Below are positions 53,346 to 63,457 of a DNA stretch of 64,000 bases, in pieces; position 1 is the stretch's first letter; every line of letters starts with the position of its first letter. The notes beneath the pieces are model-generated. The model ran no database searches, was not told where the DNA came from, and saw only the letters and a program-made list of their open reading frames with translations. A program made the translations under genes and the position numbers. Source of the DNA: Drosophila persimilis. Taxonomy: Eukaryota > Arthropoda > Insecta > Diptera > Drosophilidae. Location of the stretch: positions 30,919 to 94,918 of the forward strand of contig NW_020825607.1 of assembly GCF_003286085.1 (NCBI RefSeq). The letters run 5' to 3'.

Positions 53346-54275
53346 CAGTGTTGCCATTTTAGCCTATTTAAGGCTAGATCTAGCTTATTTGAAAACGGAA
53401 AAGCTTGAAAAATTATGAAAATGCTTGTAGCCTTAAATCTAGCCTTTTTTAATTTCACTCTGTTTATGTTTGCCTTTTTATATCCTACATATATTTTTAG
53501 GCAAATCGAACAAAAAGTATATTTGTTGTACATTATCATGGTATTTTAGAATTCATTTATGGTATATTTTCGTTGAAAAGTTTCGGTCACTACTACACAG
53601 AAACTTGGCGATCGTGTGAAATGTGTTATTGTGTAAAATTGAGGTGCAAGGATTGTATAAAGGAGCTTATTATCCAACACAGAGAAAGGTCTAATGATCT
53701 CATTTCCATATTGGAATTCTTGCCCAATATGGCAAAATTCACTTAGTCCCTTGGCAAAGTACAGATGACACTATAAAGCTTTGGTCAGAAGTACTGACTT
53801 ATAAAGATGCTGGCAAAAACAAACCTCTTGAAGAAATTGCTCTCTGTGGTCAAATGCTGCCATTGAACATGTAATCAGTTTAATAAATATCGCTAAGACC
53901 AAGCTTAGGAACAAAATGACTGTTAAATCCTTAAACTCAATATTAAATATAAGGTTTGTTTTAGTAATATTTAATTGTCTGATGAATACCACTATAATTC
54001 TTTTGAATTTTACAGATATGGATTGCGCCGTCATGGCATATGTTGCCACAACTACCAATTACCGGAGAAATATTTAAATTTAATACGTTCCAGCGATAAA
54101 TATACCGATTCGAGTAATAGCGAGTTGGATAAAATAATAACACAATTAGAAATGTGTATATCTTGTGTTTTTTTATTTTTAGCCTATTTTTTGGCCTTTT
54201 TTAATTTTTAGCTTGTATTAGCTTGTGTTTTTGTGAAATCTAGCTTATTTTGACGCTCAAAATCTGGCAACACTG
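53346..54275 (-). mobile_element. hAT-type DNA transposon, non-autonomous, 930 bp
   Basis: Terminal inverted repeats CAGTGTTGCCA / TGGCAACACTG and the perfect 8-bp target duplication CCGCAAAC (53338-53345 and 54276-54283) identify a hAT element. The uninterrupted site exists at about 45411. Internally it retains the end of a transposase on the plus strand (the strand field is arbitrary for a symmetric element). Confidence 0.88.
53745..54160 (+). pseudogene. hAT transposase C-terminal remnant with an intron
   Basis: Reads PWQSTDDTIKLWSEVLTYKD, then after a frame change INIAKTKLRNKMTVKSLNSI. These match the hAT dimerisation region (VFS..N..KTKLRN..). A GT-AG intron (53954-54015, 62 bp: GTTTGT...TTTTACAG) joins this to YGLRRHGICCHNYQLPEKYL. 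The N-terminal BED finger and the catalytic DDE part are deleted, so the element can only move with help from elsewhere. Confidence 0.7.
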
Positions 54276-54731
54276 CCGCAAACACGTCCGACTCCTACGA
54301 CTGCTTCAAAACCAATTTTCCTCTTTCCACGTTTTCCCAGCTCAGAGCCGGCGTTCTGCTGGCTCTGCCGATCCAGCGTCAGCGTGGGCGGCTAGCGTCG
54401 TCGTTCTCGCCGCGGCAGAGGGCTGGCGCCGCCGTTACTTCGCTTTAGTTTTCCGCGTCTCTCTTCTGCCGTTGCTGCCGTGGGCTTACTGTTCCAGCGC
54501 TTCGTTGCTGCGTCGACGCTGGCGGCTTATCTTTTCGGCTCTTGGTGTATTTCTCTCTCTCTTTGGCTTCCGCTGCGTTGTTGTCGTCGGGTTTTGTTTT
54601 CTCGGTGTATTCACGCCGTTGCTGCGTTGATGCCGTTGGTTTTCGGTCCTCGGTATATTCCTCTCTCGTTTTGGCTGCTGCTGCGTTGTTGTTGTTGGGT
54701 TTTGGTTTTGAAAAGCTGGGGGGGCTAGGAC

Positions 54732-54782
54732 TGACCCCTGGACTTGATTGAGCTTACATCAGCATGAAATAGGTCCATCACA
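54732..54782 (+). repeat. C LTR 3' end remnant
   Basis: tgacccctggacttgattgagc ... ccatcaca matches the last 51 bp of the C LTRs at 29730-29781 and 59392-59443. It may be the far side of the C element into which X inserted. Confidence 0.65.
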
Positions 54783-55112
54783 GAGTGCACATAACCGAGT
54801 GAGTGATAGCGAGTCAGAGGGCAATGTAACTGGCAGGTAACAGAGCGCGGTACTCAGCAGCAATAACAGGCTATTAGGCTGGGGTGCTAACAGCGCGGTT
54901 TCCCTGTTACAGTTGCTACCCTGAACAGTAAAAAATTCCGCTCGAAGCTAGGCGTTTGAAGAACACTGTCTCAGTCTGCCTTTTCCACAACTGTCTGACT
55001 TTTACGAAACGTACTGTTCCAAAAACTATTCATATACTTATTATATGGGTCTAGCTAAAGTGTAATAAAAATTCCTGTTGAAAGCTTTAAATTCAAATTT
55101 TAAGAGTGAAAA
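54783..55112. other. Upstream region of the P5CDh-like gene
   Basis: 330 bp with no repeat that I recognise. A tataCTTATTATATGGG stretch lies at about 55035-55050. The sequence just before the start codon (gagtgaaaaATG) fits the Drosophila translation-start context. No intron is seen. Confidence 0.4.
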
Positions 55113-56810
55113 ATGCTAAGGCTTCGCTTCATAGGACGGATGCGACGTCCATTACACCGTCGAATGGGGTGTACCAAAGTTATCAAGACCCTAGAGAAGG
55201 ATAACGTTTTTGGTGGCCCGCGTGAGTCACGGGCGGAGTCGGTCGAGGTGAACTCAACAAAGGGGCCCAGGGTGAACATGAATGAGCAATTGTTGATCAA
55301 CCATGCCGTATTCCAGATGGAACGAAAACCCCTTGAGGTTCCCACTATAGTGGGCGACGAGCAAATGTACACTAGGGACAACCAGAGACTATCCTGTCCC
55401 CACGAACTGAAGCGGACGGTGGCCCAGATATATTATGCGAACCGTTGCCAAATCGAGAGTGCCGTCAGGACGGCATTGAAGGCCCAGGCCACCTGGAGTC
55501 TGGTAGCCGTGGCGGACCGTTCCACCATCTGGAGGTATGCTGCAGACATAATCGAGGCGGATGAGTTCCGTATGCGGATGTATTTGATGCTGGCCCTAGG
55601 AAAGACGAGTGTTGATGCTGCCAAGGACATCCAGCGCCTGGTCACATCGATTAGAGCCAACGCCGACTACCTGGAGCACTTGTCGCAGCTGCGCTTCGAG
55701 ATCCAGGGTGAAGTCTGTGTCTTTCCCAGCTTAAATCTGCGCCCCATGGATGGCTTTGTGGCTGCCATCTCGTCATTCGAATCAGTCGCCCTTTCCGCCA
55801 ATCTGGCTCTGTGTCCCGTTCTAATGGGCAACGCAGTTCTGTGGAATCCGGCCCTCGAAGTGGCACCCATAAGTTATCTCGTCTACCAGGCTTTCCAGGA
55901 TGCTGGTCTGCCCAAGGGAGTGCTGAACTTCTTGCCCTCCAATAAGAAACTCTTCATAGACACTATTACGGATGCCGTTCACTTTGCCGGGGTCAATTGT
56001 CACTGCAGCGCCCAAGATTATCGCTATATTCACAAGCTGGTGAGCGATAAGATGCAGCGGTACATATGTTTCCCTCGACTGGTGGCCGAGTGTACCGGTC
56101 AGAATTTTCATTTTGTCCATAGCAGTGCCAAGATGGAGGCCGTCTGCTCGGCCACCGTGGAAGCGGCGTTCAACTATGCTGGACAGTACTCCAATTCGTT
56201 GTCTCGCATGTATGTGCCATCCTCCATGTGGACCGAATTGCGGGAACTGCTAATCGAAGGAGTGAAACGATTTACGGTCGGAGATCCAACACGAAACGAG
56301 ACCAAGATGGGGCCCGTCATCAATAGGGCAGCCTATGAGCGCATGCAGCAACTAATGGAATCAAACAAGGACGCTGAATTATTGTGCGGTGGCACCTGTA
56401 ATGATAACATTGGATACTTTGTCGAGCCGACGGTTTTGCGGATAATGAATCCGCTGCATCCACTGCTGAGCGAACCGCTGTCTGGGCCGTTACTCCCAAT
56501 ATTTGTCTATGCCGATGACTCATTTTCGGAGGCACTCAACCTAGCTGCACACCAGTCAAAGAACGCCCTGTCCGGCTCCGTGTTTGCCACTCGAGATGAG
56601 GTGATCTCGCATTGCTTAAACCAACTGCGAATGGCGGCAAGCAATTTGTATGTGAATGAGCGTTGCACCGGCAGCTCGAGTGGCCTGACGCCTTTTGGCG
56701 GCAACCGTTTGTCGGGAACAAATGATAAGTCCGGATCTGCCTACTTCCTAATGCGATGGAGCTCCCCTCTGCTGGTAGAGGAGACGGTTGATACTCCGTC
56801 AACTTATTAG
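55113..56810 (+). CDS. P5CDh-like ALDH4 paralogue, intronless, probable pseudoenzyme
   Basis: 565 codons in one exon, close to the usual 560-575 of mitochondrial delta-1-pyrroline-5-carboxylate dehydrogenase (proline and ornithine catabolism to glutamate). The N-terminus is arginine-rich (MLRLRFIGRMRRPLHRRMG), compatible with mitochondrial import. Family blocks are clear: GFVAAISSFESVALSANLAL, LMGNAVLWNPALEVAPISYL, ECTGQNFHFVHSSAKMEAV, AAFNYAGQYSNSLSRMYVPS, GYFVEPTVLRIMNPLHPLL, TPFGGNRLSGTNDKSGSAYF and FLMRWSSPLLVEET. However, the nucleophile position (normally GGQKCSAC) is AGQYSNSL. The oxyanion-hole Asn (PFN) is Glu, the cofactor Lys (WKPS) is Asn, and EIFGP is PLSGP. The length and frame are nevertheless intact, which argues for a kept non-enzymatic role. 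D. melanogaster has two P5CDh genes (CG7145, CG6661); I think this is nearer the testis-biased paralogue, but cannot test it. ATTAAA signals lie at 56868 and 56895. Confidence 0.88.
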   Translation: MLRLRFIGRMRRPLHRRMGCTKVIKTLEKDNVFGGPRESRAESVEVNSTKGPRVNMNEQLLINHAVFQMERKPLEVPTIVGDEQMYTRDNQRLSCPHELKRTVAQIYYANRCQIESAVRTALKAQATWSLVAVADRSTIWRYAADIIEADEFRMRMYLMLALGKTSVDAAKDIQRLVTSIRANADYLEHLSQLRFEIQGEVCVFPSLNLRPMDGFVAAISSFESVALSANLALCPVLMGNAVLWNPALEVAPISYLVYQAFQDAGLPKGVLNFLPSNKKLFIDTITDAVHFAGVNCHCSAQDYRYIHKLVSDKMQRYICFPRLVAECTGQNFHFVHSSAKMEAVCSATVEAAFNYAGQYSNSLSRMYVPSSMWTELRELLIEGVKRFTVGDPTRNETKMGPVINRAAYERMQQLMESNKDAELLCGGTCNDNIGYFVEPTVLRIMNPLHPLLSEPLSGPLLPIFVYADDSFSEALNLAAHQSKNALSGSVFATRDEVISHCLNQLRMAASNLYVNERCTGSSSGLTPFGGNRLSGTNDKSGSAYFLMRWSSPLLVEETVDTPSTY

Positions 56811-57600
56811 TCACCTACAGGATGGAAAGTTGCCAAATAGAACAGAACACACCATTGTTTCTTATAAATTAAAACCATGCTTTTCAATGCCGCTATTAAA
56901 ATTTGTATTTAAGTTTAAATTTAAACGAATCTTAATTCGAAGAGAAAACGAAGGTGAACGTTGCCAGTCCCAGCTACGACCGCGATTCTACATTTATGTA
57001 GGAATTTTAATTATAATAGCGTTTGTTGATATGAGTAAGTAGTGTAGGTTGTATAATGAATATTGATTAACTACTTTCAACAATTGATGAGACAACTTAT
57101 TAGCACGACGACTGACAACTTTTTCGCACGACGGCTGTCAACTTAATCGCACAACTTAATAATGAGAATCCTCTCTCGGATGCTTAACGGCTCTCTTTTA
57201 TGACCGCTCTCGCGCTCTACCGATCTGTTCTCTCGCTATCGGGATAGGGGACGCGAGTGTACCGACAGCACAGCCTTCTTACAACTGCCAAAAATGTACA
57301 AATTTCAATATTTTATTTCTTTCTTTCGGTTTGAGATTGGCGTCGCAACGGCCGACGCGGTTGATTTCTCCAAAAGAACTGCCCTTCTTCTTACAAGTAA
57401 GTTAGCCCTCAGCACACCAGACGCTCACTGCTCGTTCTGCAACATTGTTGCGCACCCAAAACTCCGGCATCGCTGGACAACATCCCCTGCATGACAGCCG
57501 ATCCTGCGCTCTCTATGTTTCTTCGATCGATTGTATTAACTCCTCCTTCACTTAGGTGGAAGGCGTCCTCGGATTTCTTTAAGCCGTCAATTAGCACTTG
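56811..57600. other. Downstream and unclassified region
   Basis: 56811-57040 is probably the 3' UTR and flank of the P5CDh-like gene. 57040-57600 has an imperfect repeat (gcacgacgactgacaactttttc / gcacgacggctgtcaacttaatc) and may contain LTR-like sequence of the gypsy fragment to the right. No gene is recognised; the short frame at 57294-57494 lacks any family signature. Confidence 0.35.
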
Positions 57601-58680
57601 GAGGTCACGTTGGCGTCTGTTTCTCGGAGCCGTTTGGTAGAGTATCGATGAGGCATAAAACGATTGCTGACAATCCAGATATTATCGGTCTTCTTACGAG
57701 TCCTGTTTTCAGTTGGTCGATGTCTCGTAAGTTTTCCATACTTAACCTTTGTAAGTACGGCAAGCTCGGATCGTCTTCATGGCTTGTTATGTCGGGGAGT
57801 GTGGATACTGCTGATCCTGGAGACTTCCTCACGTAGTTCTTAAAATATTTATTATTGTTTACATTTATCTCGTCGTCAAAGGTAGGGAGGTCACCACCTC
57901 TTTATCGATTGTAGCCATTATGTCGTTAATGATGATTATGCTATCATCGATGCGTGTTACAGATTCGAGATGGCTGGGCCGAGTTGAACAGTGCGCGATG
58001 ACACCGGAGTGTAGTTGCTGCGCACAAGTTTTTTACAGAATGTTGTTGTAAGAGTGGTAGCGCAGTATCCGATAGCTATAACATGGTTACCACCGTCGGC
58101 TATTTTTCCGTCTTCGGCGAAGCTAATTTTGATGCCGTTGTGCTGAACAGGGTGATTACAGATTAATCTTACAGAATATTTTTTTTTACAAATTAAGTAA
58201 GGCTTAGGAAAGAATTCATTATTTAATAAAACTTTGATTTTAGCTTAGACGTAGCTCGGTAATAGTTTAATTCGTAGAGTGTTCATTAATTATTCTATGA
58301 CCAAACGTTTTTTTTTTATTTCCCTGTTCATTGGTACCTTTTTTGTCTACAACCCAAACGGGGTTGTTGTATGGTGCCCGAGACGGTCGTATTATACCAC
58401 CTTTAAACAAGTCTTGAGTTTCTGCATTTACGAATTCTGAAACGCCCAATGGATATGTGTACAATTTTCAATATATGGGATTTTCATTTTCTGTTCGCAT
58501 AGTGCCAATGATATGTTATTTGTATTATATGGGAGTGCTTCATTTGGTTCTGCGAAAAATCCTGTTCGGTTTCCTAGCATCAGCTGAAACTTTTGGGGTA
58601 TAGTATCAGGAACCTTTATTTCCTCGACATTTGTAAAATTTGTAACGAACCTAAGAGGGTTCGATACAATCCGTCCCCCG
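57600..58680 (-). mobile_element. Gypsy (297/17.6-type RT) fragment
   Basis: On the minus strand, RT-fingers sequence at 58464-58267 (LFKGGIIRPSRAPYNNPVWV, VDKKGTNEQGNKKK) is preceded by a segment at 58742-58428 (VSNPLRFVTNFTNVEEIKVP) typical of the sequence ahead of RT. RT palm, RNase H and integrase are deleted. The 58200-57605 part, which would lie after pol, is frameshifted. One frame has VRKSPGSAVSTLPDITSHED. By position it could be env or another 3' gene, but I cannot assign it. Confidence 0.65.
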
Positions 58681-59443
58681 CCATATAATGAGCGTATCGC
58701 ACCACACCCCGCAACCAACGCCTCCTCTCCGCACGCAACCACCGATCGACACGCGCCAACTCCATAACGCTGACCAAAGACATCAGGTCGCGAAGACTTT
58801 CCCCACTCTAGGCCAAGCCATCAGCCAAGTGCGGTCTTCCGGGTTCATCAACTGCGGAAAGATGACACCGCGAAAGTCTGCGACGGTCACCAAGAACGGC
58901 GAAGTGCACCCCGACGCGGAAATGCATTTTTAAACCCGCGGACCCAGCAATACGAGCCTATAAAAAGACGACGATGAGAACCAAGAAGCAACTTACGCAG
59001 AAACACGGCTCAGAGTACAGACGGGGTACCAGAGACTTACGCAGAAACCCGGCTCAGAGTACAGACGTTGTACCAAAAGCTTGCGCAGAGACCTGGTTCG
59101 GAGTACAGACGTTGTTCCCGGGACCTACAAGAGACACCGGCGACCAATTAAACTAAGTTCATTTAAAGTGCTAAGAATTATAATAAAGTGTCGAGTTATC
59201 AAAGTAACACCCGATTGCGTAAGTTCACTCCAACTAGCCGAGGCACCGACACTACCCCACCCCGAGTCCACGCACGCTGTTTCGTATACACGACGAGCGA
59301 CGCCCACTCTAGCCCCGAACCACCTCTCTCCGATAGGCCGCCCCCGACGCCGCCCTTAAGGTTCCATCCATTTCTACAAATTTCTTGTGGATTGACCCCT
59401 GGACGTGACTGAGCTTACCTCAGCCTGAAATAGGTCCTTCACA
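58674..59443 (+). repeat. 5' LTR of C element 3
   Basis: Matches 22881-23199 plus 29559-29781. It has a TATAAAAA box at 58969-58976. Just downstream are three copies of a roughly 45-bp unit (cttacgcagaaacccggctc + agagtacagacgttgtacc) at 58992-59125, where C element 1 has one. It ends CTTCACA at 59443. The left end is approximate. Confidence 0.75.
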
Positions 59444-59445
59444 AG

Positions 59446-59463
59446 TGGCGCCCGAGCAGAGAC
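59446..59463 (+). other. Primer-binding site of C element 3
   Basis: TGGCGCCCGAGCAGAGAC, two mismatches to the tRNA-Lys(UUU) complement, two bases after the LTR. Confidence 0.65.
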
Positions 59464-59576
59464 CCAAGGGAACGTCAGCGAGGGTTTGTGGAATAAAACC
59501 CCACGGCCACTAGAGCAAGAACACAAGAGAACAACCCGAAGAAAACCCCGACCTCGCGCAATACCAACAGCAAGAG

Positions 59577-60107
59577 TTGGAACTAGTCGCCGGGCCCCTC
59601 GAACACGATGGCTGGGTCAGGTTGGCGGAGCTCGAGCTGCAGTACGCTAGATCGCCAGGACGAGCCCGATCGCCCCAGCCCGACACCTCAGCACCAACAG
59701 AGAAGCGGAAGACGGACCCCAAACTCAGCCTACAAGTTCCAGGAATCATGGAAGGCAAAGCCAGCACCTCACCGACATCGATAACCGCCGAAGATCTACC
59801 GAAGCCCCCGCCCCCGGAGCCAAGGCCTTCGCCCATGAGAAGGATCTTGCCGACAGCAGGAGGAAATGGCCCCACAGACGGCCATTACTACAGTCACGCC
59901 GCACAGATGGCGGAACGGATCCGAAAGTGGGGAATCCAGTTTGACGGGCAGGACGACCCACTGTCGTTCGTCGAACTACTGGAAGAGCGTGCCCTCTCGT
60001 ACGGGGTAGACATGAACTACGTGCCGCGAGCCATAGCAGAGCTCCTCACCAACCGAGCCAACCGTTGGTTCCGCACCAGCCGACTCCAGAGCGCCAGGAA
60101 TTCCTAG
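59577..60107 (+). pseudogene. C element 3 Gag, N- and mid part
   Basis: LVAGPLEHDGWVRLAELELQ, GNGPTDGHYYSHAAQMAERI, SFVELLEERALSYGVDMNYV and AIAELLTNRANRWFRTSRLQ give the matrix/capsid region, better preserved than in C element 1. The capsid C-terminal half is missing: after NRWFRTSR the sequence jumps to PERQEFLAFFLPPL in the overlapping frame and then directly to the zinc knuckle, so an internal deletion of about 100 codons is likely. Confidence 0.75.
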
Positions 60108-61565
60108 CCTTTTTCCTGCCTCCCCTCGCCAACCCACACGCAGCCTGTCGACGCTGCGGAGAACCTGGACATGTTTCTCGCGACTGCACCAACCCACTGA
60201 TCCTCTTTTGTTGGGAATGCGGAAAGCACGGAACCCCAGCTGACACGGGAACAGCCGGGCACGACGCTTCCTCAGACAACCAACTAAGAAACCCGCTGCA
60301 AGTACACGACGGCCGGATAGTGGCGAGAGTGACCATCGGAGGACGGCGCACGGAAGCCACGGTCGACACCGGGGCATCCCGAAGTTTCATCACCGCCGAC
60401 CTCGCCCGCCAACTCGACCACGACAACGACCTGCGCGACGCTTGCATCCCGATACGCCTAGCCGACGGCTCAGCACGCGAGATAACTCAGATCTTGCTAG
60501 CGCGCGTCAAACTAGACGAGCAAGAGGTACAGGTGCCGCTCTTGGTGCTGCCCAACATGCTAGAGCAAGCCATCATAGGGATGGACTTCCTGTGCGCCAT
60601 CGAAACCACAATACAATGTGGCACCACACGCCTCCATCTTCAAGGCCCCCAACGCTCCCTCCCAAACACACCGATGATCACCGCCAGCCAAGTACACGCC
60701 CACGGACCCCAGAACTTGAGACCCCCGCCGCCAACGAACCCTCCGCCACGACACGAGACACGAGCACAAGGAACGAGGAACACAGAACCCATGGCCACAA
60801 CGAGGCACACCAGCCCCAGGCTCACTCCGAGAAACCCAAAACCAAGCAAAGCAACGAAGAAAGCGAGCCGGTCTCCCGAGGGCACCGACGCGGTTCCACC
60901 AACGATGGGAAAGGAACCCAGGACGCCCCTCCAGAAGACAACCCGGCCCCAGCAACGGCAGCCGCCACGCAGCAGCCAGGCGCTCGAGGTACCACCTCCG
61001 ACCGCCACCCTGGCCCACGAACGCGACGACACCGCCCTCGACGCGAAAACGACCCCTGCGACACCGACCGACCCGCTACCCCCACGTCCTCTCAGGCAGG
61101 AATCGGGAAAGGCGATCACCGCCGCACGAGGCATCAATCGGAACCCCGCCGCACCTGGAGCCGACACACCATCGACCGTCACCGACATCATGGAACGCCT
61201 CCCGGGCAACACTTCGTACGGCGCCGGCATGCGGCCCAGCACCACGCCTGGAGCCATGTCGGTGAACCCCACCGCCCAAACTAGCCGTCGGTCAAACGCT
61301 ACGACCGCAATCGAGACCCGCACGTTCGTACATCACGCAGAGTACAACGTCGCACAAGCACCCCCCAGGACTCACACGAGCACCCCACACCTGAGCGACG
61401 CACCCGCCGTCGTCGCCGGCATAAGCGAATACACTCGCGAAGTCGAACCACCAAGCGCATTCGACACAACGATCCTCCCCGAAAACCCCGACCACACTTG
61501 CGACCCAGGAATCGACGAACCACCCGAGGATGATTCAGAACGGATCTCCGACCCATGGCCGCTCC
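60065..61565 (+). CDS. C element 3 zinc knuckle, protease and linker
   Basis: Open from 60065 into flanking DNA (to 61738). CRRCGEPGHVSRDC is a CCHC knuckle, followed by LFCWECGKHG. The protease is intact: VTIGGRRTEATVDTGASRSF, DLARQLDHDNDLRDACIPIR, LADGSAREITQILLARVKLD and IIGMDFLCAIETTIQCG. A P/T/R-rich linker of about 300 residues includes FVHHAEYNVAQAPPRTHTST and ends PPEDDSERISDPWP at about 61560. C sequence then stops abruptly against a minus-strand gypsy gag. This is the only C protease in the window with the DTG active site; the tandem-array copies have DTV. Confidence 0.82.
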
Positions 61566-62143
61566 AGACCGTTCACAATATGGCTTATAACAGCAGCGTC
61601 TTCAACATGTCCGACTGCTGCTATTTTTCTCATCTGCAGCAAGTACTCGTGCATCGACTCACTACTCTTCCTCTTTCTTTCTTGCAGCAGCTTATGAATG
61701 TCTGCACTGTTATAGCTACATGTGAATTCATCCAATAATACGTTCTTGAGTTCCTCATAGGTGCACACGCATTCTGCTTCAAGGAAAAGCTTAGCTGCAC
61801 CGGTCATTTTTCCTCTGGCCTGCACATACTTTTGCTTTTCAGTAAGCTCATATGCGTCGGCATTTTTTTCGAAAATCTCAAACCATTTTTCTATGGGAAC
61901 CGATTTTCCATCACAATCGCTCACAACTTTTGTAAAATTATCTGGAGCGATCTTCATTTCTCGTTGCTCATCGCAAAGCACTTTCAAACTTAGCAACTTT
62001 ATCATTTGATCAATCTTGTCCTCAGTATTCTTTTCCGCATTTTCTAAATCTTCCCTCTCGTTTGCAATCGGGCGCGACGTTCCTGGTACAGCTTCTTCCT
62101 TCTCTCTCTCTTTCCAGTGCAACGGCGGCGGTGTTTGCATCAT
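61566..62143 (-). pseudogene. G2 Gag, 3'-truncated
   Basis: About 193 codons from the ATG at 62143. The N-terminus is charged (KEREKEEAVPGTSRPIANER) and is followed by helical capsid blocks: VPIEKWFEIFEKNADAYELT, KQKYVQARGKMTGAAKLFLE, EELKNVLLDEFTCSYNSADI, HKLLQERKRKSSESMHEYLL and MRKIAAVGHVEDAAVISHIV. It then runs out at the C junction. It is Ty3/gypsy-like Gag; zinc knuckles are not reached. Confidence 0.75.
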
Positions 62144-62548
62144 TTTGCGGCTCTTTTCGACTTGTGTCTGTGTACCCGACGAGTGCTTGTCTTTTCTGTT
62201 TATAAGTGTGTATCACACACAACGTGTCTGTGCGTGTTTTTTCTGCTTATGTATGTACTGCGCACGGACAAGGCGACGCTGCGACGCGACAATGAATTTC
62301 ACAATTTTTCAACCGAATTAAACGACTGATCTTTTATTAAAATCCGTGTCTACTGTTATGCTCACAGAATTTTGATTGTTCAACTTAATGTTTATAGCCA
62401 CCAACAACAACTTTACAACTTCATGTAGCTACAAACAACAACTTTAACAACTTTTCAACAATCCTCTTCTTGCATCAGCTTCTGCTTTCTTCTGTTTTTC
62501 TTTTTCACACACTCTGAGCTCTTTATTCGACGCGGACGAGCCTCCAAA

Positions 62549-62825
62549 TGTAAGATTAATATTAAAGTATCGTTTATTAATAATGTTTTGATCGAAAAAG
62601 GGTACAAAGTGTTTGATTTAAGATGTGCAATTAATGATTCTGTTCTTCCGACGTTTTGTTAAACTTTCTGCTTCTACTTCCAACAACCGACTCCCATATC
62701 GATAACCCCTTATCGGCTAGGTCTTTTAAACATCGGTTAAGTCTGGTTATATCGGTTAGGTCTTATCGATGGTATCTTAAGTTCAAATGTTAATTTAGAT
62801 GGGATAGTGTTAACTGCTTGATACA
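62549..62825 (-). repeat. G2 5' LTR (277 bp)
   Basis: TGTAAGATTA...CTTGATACA on the plus strand. Followed on the minus strand by TTTGGAGGCTCGTCCGC in primer-site position. Single copy in the window, so the borders rest on TG...CA and context. Confidence 0.6.
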
Positions 62826-63440
62826 CTGTCCTTTACATATATAGGCCCTTGATATCAGCAGATGACTATGACTGAACTTAAGGACGGCGTAAAAATAGGG
62901 TTGGTCGTGTGCACTCTTGCTAGGCTCGGGTCTAGCTCGCCGGATGGTCGGGGTTCTTCCTCACCTAATTGTACTATCGTACTCCACTACATTTAAATAG
63001 TGCACTTTACGGGAAGCTATAAGTGATTATACAAGAACAAAGTAAACTGAAATACCGATAGCGCCGACACGACAAATAAAAGCCCTACTGAACCATTTCT
63101 ATTTAGAGAGAACCTAGGTGTGGATTGTCCCTCTCTTCTGTACCCACACTACCATGACAATGCGTTCGAGTTCTTGCATTGTCCCTTGATGAATCCTTTA
63201 CTAAGATTTAGCACATTTTATAAGATCCTGGCACGAATACTCGACAGCCCATTTTTATGATTTTAAAGATTCATTTCAATCCAAAACGATTCATATTTTA
63301 ATATAATGTGAGACTTCAATATTCATTACGTTGTAGAAACACAACAATTAACTTCTAATTTGTGGGTAATATTCCCTTAATCCTAATTATCATATAAGTT
63401 TAGTTATAAATTCATTATTTTAAAGCTTGAAAATTATTAG
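62826..63440 (-). repeat. K LTR, inverted copy
   Basis: Reverse complement of about 5892-6500, including the TATA region and the gcgtcgacacg-type divergences. It lacks the last about 45 bp of the LTR and the primer site, being cut by the G2 LTR. Confidence 0.75.
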
Positions 63441-63457
63441 GGTATAGATATATATAT

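Larger units (their letters stand above)
53113..54719 (-). pseudogene. X 3' internal segment (second copy), with hAT insertion
   Basis: Read leftward, this is the 3' end of an X internal region running into the LTR at 53112. A frame at 53357-53154 ends SESLDVHTGC. Compared with 45247-45740 it contains an extra segment (about 53256-53312, encoding HVVDQIHDNTISDTEEIL) and the hAT element at 53346-54275. The right end (ctggggggg) is a truncation against a C LTR end at 54732. Confidence 0.65.
61566..62825 (-). mobile_element. Gypsy element G2: 5' LTR, leader and gag
   Basis: 5' LTR 62549-62825, leader to about 62144, and gag to about 61566, where it meets the C element. The rest is absent. The LTR lies immediately beside the K LTR (62826 onward), suggesting that G2 inserted in, or truncated, that LTR. 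Confidence 0.75.

Noticed and set aside
55100-55381. Antisense frames over the P5CDh-like gene
   Set aside because: Shadows of the sense coding frame, which has full-length family similarity.
57294-57840. Small frames as host genes downstream of P5CDh
   Set aside because: No domain, no splice support, and the region grades into a minus-strand gypsy fragment.
60442-61323. Several long frames on both strands over the C linker
   Set aside because: GC-rich, low-stop DNA; only the frame carrying CCHC, DTGAS and GMDFL continues across the element.
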